From positions 1 through 10,340 of the forward strand of contig JAOZUU010000056.1 of NCBI GenBank assembly GCA_029938515.1: a stretch of 10,340 nucleotides of DNA. The letters are read 5' to 3'. The notes beneath the pieces were generated by a model that had not been told where the DNA came from, ran no database searches, and saw only the letters and a program-made list of their open reading frames with translations. Position 1 is the first letter of the stretch. Every line of letters begins with the position of its first letter. Shown here in pieces: positions 6,943-10,340 of this stretch. The translations under genes and the position numbers were made by a program. This DNA comes from Desulfobacterales bacterium (GTDB lineage Bacteria > Desulfobacterota > Desulfobacteria > Desulfobacterales > QNYZ01).

Positions 6943-7548
6943 CTACATGAGTGTTCTTTTAAGAGAAATCATGGTTATCTGTATCGCTTTCTTCAAGGTA
7001 GCGACAACATCATGACCCGTCATAGCACTGGCACCGAAACTCGGGGCTTTCAATTTTGAATTTAGGTCTTTCTCCATCTCTGCAAAGGACAGTAGGGGGA
7101 CCCCCTTTTTCCCTAAATCCCTCTTGTTATACTGCATGACGATGGGGATTTTATAAAGATCCTTTTGATAGGCAATCAGGTTTTCCTCCAGGTTTTTTAG
7201 GGAAGAGATATTTTTCTCTCTTCGCACGGCCATGGAGTCAGCCACAAAAACGATCCCGTCCACTCCTCGTAATACAAGACGCCGGGTCGCGTTATACTTC
7301 ACCTGGCCGGGAACGGTATACAATTGCGTCCGGATGCTGTACCCTTTAATTGTGCCGATATTGAGAGGAAGAAAATCGAAAAAAAGCGTTCGATCCCCAT
7401 GGGTTTTGATCGTTACCATCTCATTTTGCATCTTGTGACGGATCCGATTGTAGATAAACTCCAGGTTGGATGTCTTTCCCCCTCTGCCGGGACCGTAATA
7501 AACAATCTTAGCCTGCACTTCTTTTTTCTTAAGATTGACAAATGCCAC
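6943..7548 (-). CDS. mglA: MglA-like small Ras-superfamily GTPase
   Basis: A 201-residue GTPase closely resembling MglA, which sets cell polarity and motility in Myxococcus. Visible motifs are the P-loop GPGRGGKT (19-26), the switch-1 stretch HGDRTLFFDFLPL (50-62), TVPGQ (78-82) in place of the usual DxxGQ, VDGIVFVADS (97-105), the base-recognition motif NKRD (141-144) and a SAM G5 element (174-176). R53 and Q82, the catalytic arginine and glutamine known from M. xanthus MglA, fall at the same positions. It should cycle between GDP and GTP, with its activating partner encoded just upstream by the roadblock gene. The GTG start at 7548 fits the conserved MglA N-terminus (MAFVNLKKKE...KIVYYGPG) and has GGGGT eight bases upstream. 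A TATAAT at 7586-7591 in the 66-base leader may give extra local expression. The gene symbol reflects family resemblance, not proven orthology. Confidence 0.93.
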   Translation of the reverse strand: MAFVNLKKKEVQAKIVYYGPGRGGKTSNLEFIYNRIRHKMQNEMVTIKTHGDRTLFFDFLPLNIGTIKGYSIRTQLYTVPGQVKYNATRRLVLRGVDGIVFVADSMAVRREKNISSLKNLEENLIAYQKDLYKIPIVMQYNKRDLGKKGVPLLSFAEMEKDLNSKLKAPSFGASAMTGHDVVATLKKAIQITMISLKRTLM

Positions 7549-7585
7549 AATTTTTACCCCGTCTGGATGGCATGAATATGCTGCA

Positions 7586-7591
7586 ATTATA
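7586..7591 (-). promoter_or_regulatory. Candidate -10 element ahead of the MglA-like gene
   Basis: A perfect TATAAT (minus strand) 38 bases before the GTG of the GTPase gene, in an A/T-rich intergenic gap. No good -35 box sits 16-18 bases upstream, so an internal promoter is possible but weakly supported. Confidence 0.25.
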
Positions 7592-7614
7592 AACGAAACA
7601 ATGATAATTTAGCA

Positions 7615-8010
7615 TTATTGTGCCGGTAACAGATCTCCTATTTTCGTTATGACCTCGGCCACTTTTAACCTTAAGAAGCCTAAAGAGACTTCTTTCCCGA
7701 AAATAGTCACCAGTAAATAGTCGGATAAGACCTTGCTGAAGTGAATGTTCGCTTTTTCACCCTTATGGAAAAGAAGCGAAAACTCATCTTCGCCAACGAT
7801 ATTGGCCATGGCATTCATGGCGCCATAATTGCCTGCCGCAAGTGCGGCCAGGGAATAAATGTCAGGGCCACTGTTTCCACTGTTCCGGTCAACGACAATG
7901 TTTCCAGCCATATCGATGAGCATCACACTGTGGACCCCAAGGTCGATCAAGTTTTCGTCTAATATCTGTTCGATCTCATCCAGTTGTTTCTGTTCGAGAA
8001 TGTAAGACAC
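7615..8010 (-). CDS. Roadblock/LC7-domain protein, MglB-like GTPase regulator
   Basis: A 131-residue single-domain roadblock/LC7 protein. The pattern is standard: N-terminal helix LDEIEQILDENLIDLG, strands SVMLIDMAGNIVVD, then helix YSLAALAAGNYGAMNAMANIVG, strands FSLLFHKGEKANIHFSKV and YLLVTIFGKEVSLGFLRL, and a final helix. The LAALAAGNYGAMNAMA helix and the HKGEKANIHF hairpin are hallmarks of the MglB/roadblock family, which dimerises and stimulates or positions Ras-like GTPases. It is shorter than M. xanthus MglB, lacking its C-terminal extension. It is immediately followed by the MglA-like GTPase gene, the classic MglB-MglA order. The GTG start at 8010 has an excellent AGGAGG seven bases upstream. 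It most likely acts in the cytoplasm as GTPase-activating or exchange factor for that GTPase; which activity cannot be told from sequence. Confidence 0.9.
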   Translation of the reverse strand: MSYILEQKQLDEIEQILDENLIDLGVHSVMLIDMAGNIVVDRNSGNSGPDIYSLAALAAGNYGAMNAMANIVGEDEFSLLFHKGEKANIHFSKVLSDYLLVTIFGKEVSLGFLRLKVAEVITKIGDLLPAQ

Positions 8011-8063
8011 TTAGTTTCCTCCTCTTTACCCTTGAGCGAAAGTCTGCTCATCATTAAAAAAAT

Positions 8064-8777
8064 TTATCCGGGTGACTGATTACGGTTCGCCCTTTTTAAC
8101 TGCACACAAACACTTGTTCCTTCACCGGTCCGGCTGTCGATAGCGATGCCTCCTCCCATGGCGGCCAGTAGCTTTCGAGCCAAAGGAAGTCCTAACCCTG
8201 ACTTGCCCGAATCTTTCGAATAAAACGGGATAAACACTTTCTCCAGTTTATCTTTTTCGATGCCAGGCCCATTGTCCCGAACAACAAGCCGCAGATCATC
8301 TGATGAAAGTGAAGTGATCTCGATCAAGGGATCATCGGTTTGCATCAGTGCTTCAACGGCATTGGCAATCACGGCGTTAAATACCAGGTTGAGCACTTTG
8401 CTTTCCCCCAATATATAACAGGGATCGTCGGGCTCCTTAACCACCAGGCGTATACCTTCCCCTGCTAATTCTTCCCTTTTTTCCTGAACCCAATCATGCC
8501 AGAATGCATTGAAATTAATCGGTTGAACGCGATTAACAACGGATCGGCTGTATGTTTTCATCGATTCAAGCAGGCGCTGCTGCAGGGCAACCTGGCTAAC
8601 CGCCCGCTCTAAAAATTCCGTTTTCTTGGCTTCATCGAACTGATCGTAATTTTCCAGCATCACTTCGAGGGTGATCTTCAGGGTACTCACCGAATTTCCC
8701 AGCAGGTGGCGGATATTCGATAAAGCCCGGTCGAAAAGTTCTCCCGATTTTAAATCCGTATCGGCAATTTGCGTCAT
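8064..8777 (-). CDS. Soluble sensor histidine kinase (DHp + HATPase_c only)
   Basis: 237 residues with no membrane helix and no PAS or other input domain. Residues about 14-80 form the dimerisation/phospho-acceptor helices, with likely phospho-histidine H24 in SNIRHLLGNSVSTLK. The H-box is atypical, with LLGN following the His in place of E-x-x-N/T-P-L. The ATP-binding domain spans about 115-230: N-box N139 in VIANAVEAL, G1 box DNGPGI (168-173), F-box FIPFYSKD, G2 box GKSGLGLPLA (191-200), ending with GGGIAIDSRTGEGTSVCVQL. All ATP-site motifs are intact, so an active kinase is likely; its signal must arrive by partner contact. The two receiver proteins downstream (3624-4733 and 2790-3200) are obvious candidate substrates. 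GGAAGG precedes the ATG at 8777. It is the first gene of the minus-strand operon, behind a sigma-54-type promoter match. Confidence 0.9.
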   Translation of the reverse strand: MTQIADTDLKSGELFDRALSNIRHLLGNSVSTLKITLEVMLENYDQFDEAKKTEFLERAVSQVALQQRLLESMKTYSRSVVNRVQPINFNAFWHDWVQEKREELAGEGIRLVVKEPDDPCYILGESKVLNLVFNAVIANAVEALMQTDDPLIEITSLSSDDLRLVVRDNGPGIEKDKLEKVFIPFYSKDSGKSGLGLPLARKLLAAMGGGIAIDSRTGEGTSVCVQLKRANRNQSPG

Positions 8778-8830
8778 TGATCCTTCCTGTCCTTGGAAAA
8801 AACCATCTGGTTCTGTTGAATTCTTTTTTT

Positions 8831-8848
8831 TATTGTATTAATGCAATA
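8831..8848. promoter_or_regulatory. Near-perfect 18-bp palindrome overlapping the -12 element
   Basis: TATTGTATTAATGCAATA is symmetric at 16 of 18 positions (the T/G pair at 8836/8843 breaks it). It covers the -12 part of the sigma-54 match and the predicted start site, where a repressor could block initiation. The A/T-rich context makes chance symmetry possible. Confidence 0.35.
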
Positions 8849-8858
8849 ACTGAGCCAA
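8842..8858 (-). promoter_or_regulatory. Candidate sigma-54 (-24/-12) promoter for the twelve-gene operon
   Basis: Reading the minus strand, TTGGCTCAGTTATTGCA matches the RpoN consensus (TTGGCAC, N5, TTGCA/T) with GG and GC separated by exactly the required ten bases. Only the sixth and eighth consensus bases differ. Transcription would start near 8832, leaving about 55 bases of leader before the kinase ATG at 8777. If correct, expression needs an enhancer-binding activator, not encoded here. Confidence 0.6.
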
Positions 8859-8866
8859 CCTAACAT

Positions 8867-8899
8867 TAATATATTTTATCTTTTATATTCAATATATTA
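8867..8899. repeat. 9-bp inverted repeat with 15-bp spacer in A/T-rich divergent region
   Basis: TAATATATT (8867-8875) and its exact complement AATATATTA (8891-8899) flank a 15-base A/T-rich spacer, upstream of the sigma-54 match. It could be a bendable DNA or activator site. Low sequence complexity limits confidence. Confidence 0.3.
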
Positions 8900-8968
8900 G
8901 GCTATACATTCCAGACGAAACAATCCTCAGCAGTCTTTGATAATGGCTTGATTTGAAATAAGTGATCC

Positions 8969-9130
8969 GTATTTGTAATCAGAATAGAGCAACCCGATAA
9001 GGCGGACGACTTCTGCTTTCGTAACGGCGGCTTCGTTAAAAAAACAAATAAGTTTCCGGAACTGTTTATCTTCATTAAAAAAGACCAGAAGGGCACTCTC
9101 GGACGACCTGATCCTTGCCGATTTTATTGA
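8969..9130 (+). pseudogene. Possible decayed coding remnant in the divergent intergenic region
   Basis: The 460-base region between the divergent kinase and GGDEF genes has no convincing complete gene. In one plus-strand frame, 53 codons from 8969 to a TGA at 9128-9130 read with purine-first, coding-like codons (for example DKADDFCFRNGGFVKK, then FPELFIFIKKDQKGTLGRP). There is no ATG, GTG or TTG start and no ribosome site, and stops in all nearby upstream frames close it off. It may be the tail of an inactivated gene; I do not recognise the family. The opposite strand also has an open stretch (8902-9096), so either or both may be chance. Confidence 0.25.
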
Positions 9131-9139
9131 TTATTGCTA

Positions 9140-9168
9140 ATGACAGATCGATCCCGAAATGCCATTAT
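9140..9168 (+). promoter_or_regulatory. Candidate sigma-70-type promoter for the PAS-GGDEF gene
   Basis: ATGACA (9140-9145, five of six matches to TTGACA) and CATTAT (9163-9168, four of six to TATAAT) are separated by 17 bases. A start near 9175 would give a leader of about 63 bases before the ATG at 9238. Reasonable spacing but only moderate matches. Confidence 0.35.
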
Positions 9169-9237
9169 AAGGGGTGAAGTAATTTCCAAAGGCTCAGAAT
9201 ATAAACCGGCAGATAGCATGCCAGGGTAAATCGCCAT

Positions 9238-10338
9238 ATGAAACCAGGGGAAATCACTCATCTGAGCGATGACGAAAATTATTGCGGACAGATACTAACC
9301 GGGTCTTACAGTGCCAGTCTAAAACGACACATTGCCGAAAGCATTCAGGCGTTTCGGCGCTTTGATCAAATCGGCACACCTGTCACTCCCTACATCGCTG
9401 CCTGGCGGGAGCACCAAAAAGCCATCTGGTACGAATTTGTCAGTCGGCATTTTCTCCGTATAATGGGTTGCGGGCCCTCCCAGGTTGCCCGGACCTTTCG
9501 GCATAGTGTTCTCGAACAGCGAATTTATAGGCATCAACCTACCAGACAGCGGATAGTCGAAAATATCATCAGCCCGGAGGACCTGGCCGGATCAAGGACC
9601 GATTATCGTCGCGAAGTCAAACGCAAAGGCATAACCGAAACGGTTTATAAGTGCCGAATAAAAAATGGGGATGTTATATGGCTAAAAGATCAGGCCATCA
9701 TAGAAACGTACATGGAAGATCAAGTCTATCTTTCGCTTGGCTGTCTGACCATTGTTACAAAGGAGATGGAGGCCGATGAAGCCCGCAAACGAATGGAAGC
9801 GGCCCTTCGAAAAAGCGAAGAACGGTTTCGATACCAGGCGACCCATGATGATCTGACCGGCCTTTACAATACCCGCTATCTATACAAAGAACTGGACCGG
9901 TTGATTGAAGCCAGCCATTCTGAAAAACGGAAATTTTCATTGATTTTCCTGGATATCGACGACTTTAAAACCGTTGTGGATGCACATGGCCATTTAAACG
10001 CCAGTCAGGCAATCCGGGAAATCGGCGCTTCCATTCAGGCGGCCATTAAAAAACCCGCCTGTGGCGTCGCTTATGGCGGCGATGAATTCATCGTTGTGCT
10101 GCCCGATTTTGATAAGAGCCAGGCGCTGGATATGGCGGAACACATTCGCTCGCTGATGCGCCGGACTGTATACCTCACAAGTCGAGGTCTGGAAGTTAAA
10201 TTGAAGGCCAGCTTCGGTGTGGCCACCTTCCCGGACGATGCTGATGATCAGACCGCCTTGATCGGACTGGCCGATCGGGCCATGTTCAGGGTTAAAGCCA
10301 GCGGCAAGAATGCCGTCAGGGATATCAAGACAATGTGA
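9238..10338 (+). CDS. PAS-GGDEF protein (diguanylate cyclase family, probably degenerate active site)
   Basis: 366 residues, soluble. Residues about 60-175 look like a PAS domain (WYEFVSRHFLRIMG...NIISPEDLAG...VYKCRIKNGDVIWLKDQA...GCLTIVTKE), followed by a coiled linker (EMEADEARKRMEAALRKSEERFRYQ) and a GGDEF domain from HDDLTGLYNTRYL (203-215). The YGGDEF signature at 279-284 and metal ligand D239 in LDIDDFK are intact. However, the usual FKxxND is FKTVVD, with V247 for the guanine-contacting Asn, and GHxxGD is GHLNAS, with S256 for the contacting Asp. The product-inhibition RxxD is KKPA (271-274). It may be a weak cyclase or a GTP/protein-binding regulator. The ATG at 9238 has no good ribosome site (AGGG is 12 bases away), and an in-frame TAG at 9214 excludes a much longer start. 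It is transcribed away from the operon, sharing its regulatory region. Confidence 0.88.
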   Translation: MKPGEITHLSDDENYCGQILTGSYSASLKRHIAESIQAFRRFDQIGTPVTPYIAAWREHQKAIWYEFVSRHFLRIMGCGPSQVARTFRHSVLEQRIYRHQPTRQRIVENIISPEDLAGSRTDYRREVKRKGITETVYKCRIKNGDVIWLKDQAIIETYMEDQVYLSLGCLTIVTKEMEADEARKRMEAALRKSEERFRYQATHDDLTGLYNTRYLYKELDRLIEASHSEKRKFSLIFLDIDDFKTVVDAHGHLNASQAIREIGASIQAAIKKPACGVAYGGDEFIVVLPDFDKSQALDMAEHIRSLMRRTVYLTSRGLEVKLKASFGVATFPDDADDQTALIGLADRAMFRVKASGKNAVRDIKTM

Positions 10339-10340
10339 TA

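Noticed and set aside
7599..7620. CAATGAT/ATTATTG imperfect repeat across the roadblock gene stop
   Set aside because: One mismatch on the transcribed strand, no G/C content, no T tract, so not a terminator.
8034..8051. TGAGC/GCTCA hairpin between the kinase and roadblock genes
   Set aside because: Only five pairs with an eight-base loop, and the T run lies on the wrong side for a minus-strand terminator.
8902..9096. 64-codon minus-strand open frame in the divergent region
   Set aside because: No ribosome site, mixed codon use, no recognisable motif, and it overlaps the more coding-like plus-strand frame; kept only as a caution.
9206..9222. Sigma-54-like GGCA...ATGC on the plus strand before the GGDEF gene
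   Set aside because: GG/GC spacing fits, but the start site would fall within a few bases of the ATG, and the -12 and -24 flanks match poorly.

Overview
The window looks like a chromosomal regulatory region from a Gram-negative, motile anaerobe of the Desulfobacterota (old Deltaproteobacteria) type. The case rests on gene content: an MglA-type small GTPase beside roadblock/LC7 proteins, PATAN/DUF4388-like proteins, a PhnD-like binding protein, MJ0042-style zinc-ribbon proteins and a candidate sigma-54 promoter, all in DNA of moderate G+C. The lineage is inferred; there is no rRNA or tRNA gene to confirm it.

Layout. Positions 1-8777 hold twelve genes, all on the minus strand and closely spaced, several overlapping or only 13-16 bases apart. 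In transcription order from 8777 they are: a soluble histidine kinase; an MglB-like roadblock protein; an MglA-like GTPase; an unrecognised helical/coiled-coil protein; a winged-helix protein with a DUF8082-like C-terminus; a tandem PATAN-like protein; a response regulator with a PATAN-like domain; a short roadblock-like protein; a stand-alone receiver; a TPR + GspE-N + PilZ-like protein; a PhnD-like periplasmic binding protein; and a zinc-ribbon protein cut by the left edge. Positions 8778-9237 are a divergent regulatory region. It holds a good -24/-12 (sigma-54) match facing the kinase, a near-palindrome over its -12 element, and a possible gene relic. Positions 9238-10338 (plus strand) encode a PAS-GGDEF protein whose GGDEF signature is intact but whose guanine-contact positions are substituted.

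How the parts may work together (inference). The kinase and two receiver proteins would form a phosphorelay. The GTPase and roadblock protein would form a nucleotide-dependent spatial switch, as MglA/MglB do for polarity in Myxococcus. The PATAN, winged-helix and coiled-coil proteins are likely adaptors. The GspE-N/PilZ-like protein and the neighbouring GGDEF protein point to cyclic-di-GMP or type IV pilus/secretion control, although several signature residues for nucleotide binding are altered. The PhnD-like protein, with no ABC permease or ATPase beside it here, may be a sensory binding protein. I see no tRNA, rRNA, CRISPR array, insertion sequence or convincing intrinsic terminator.
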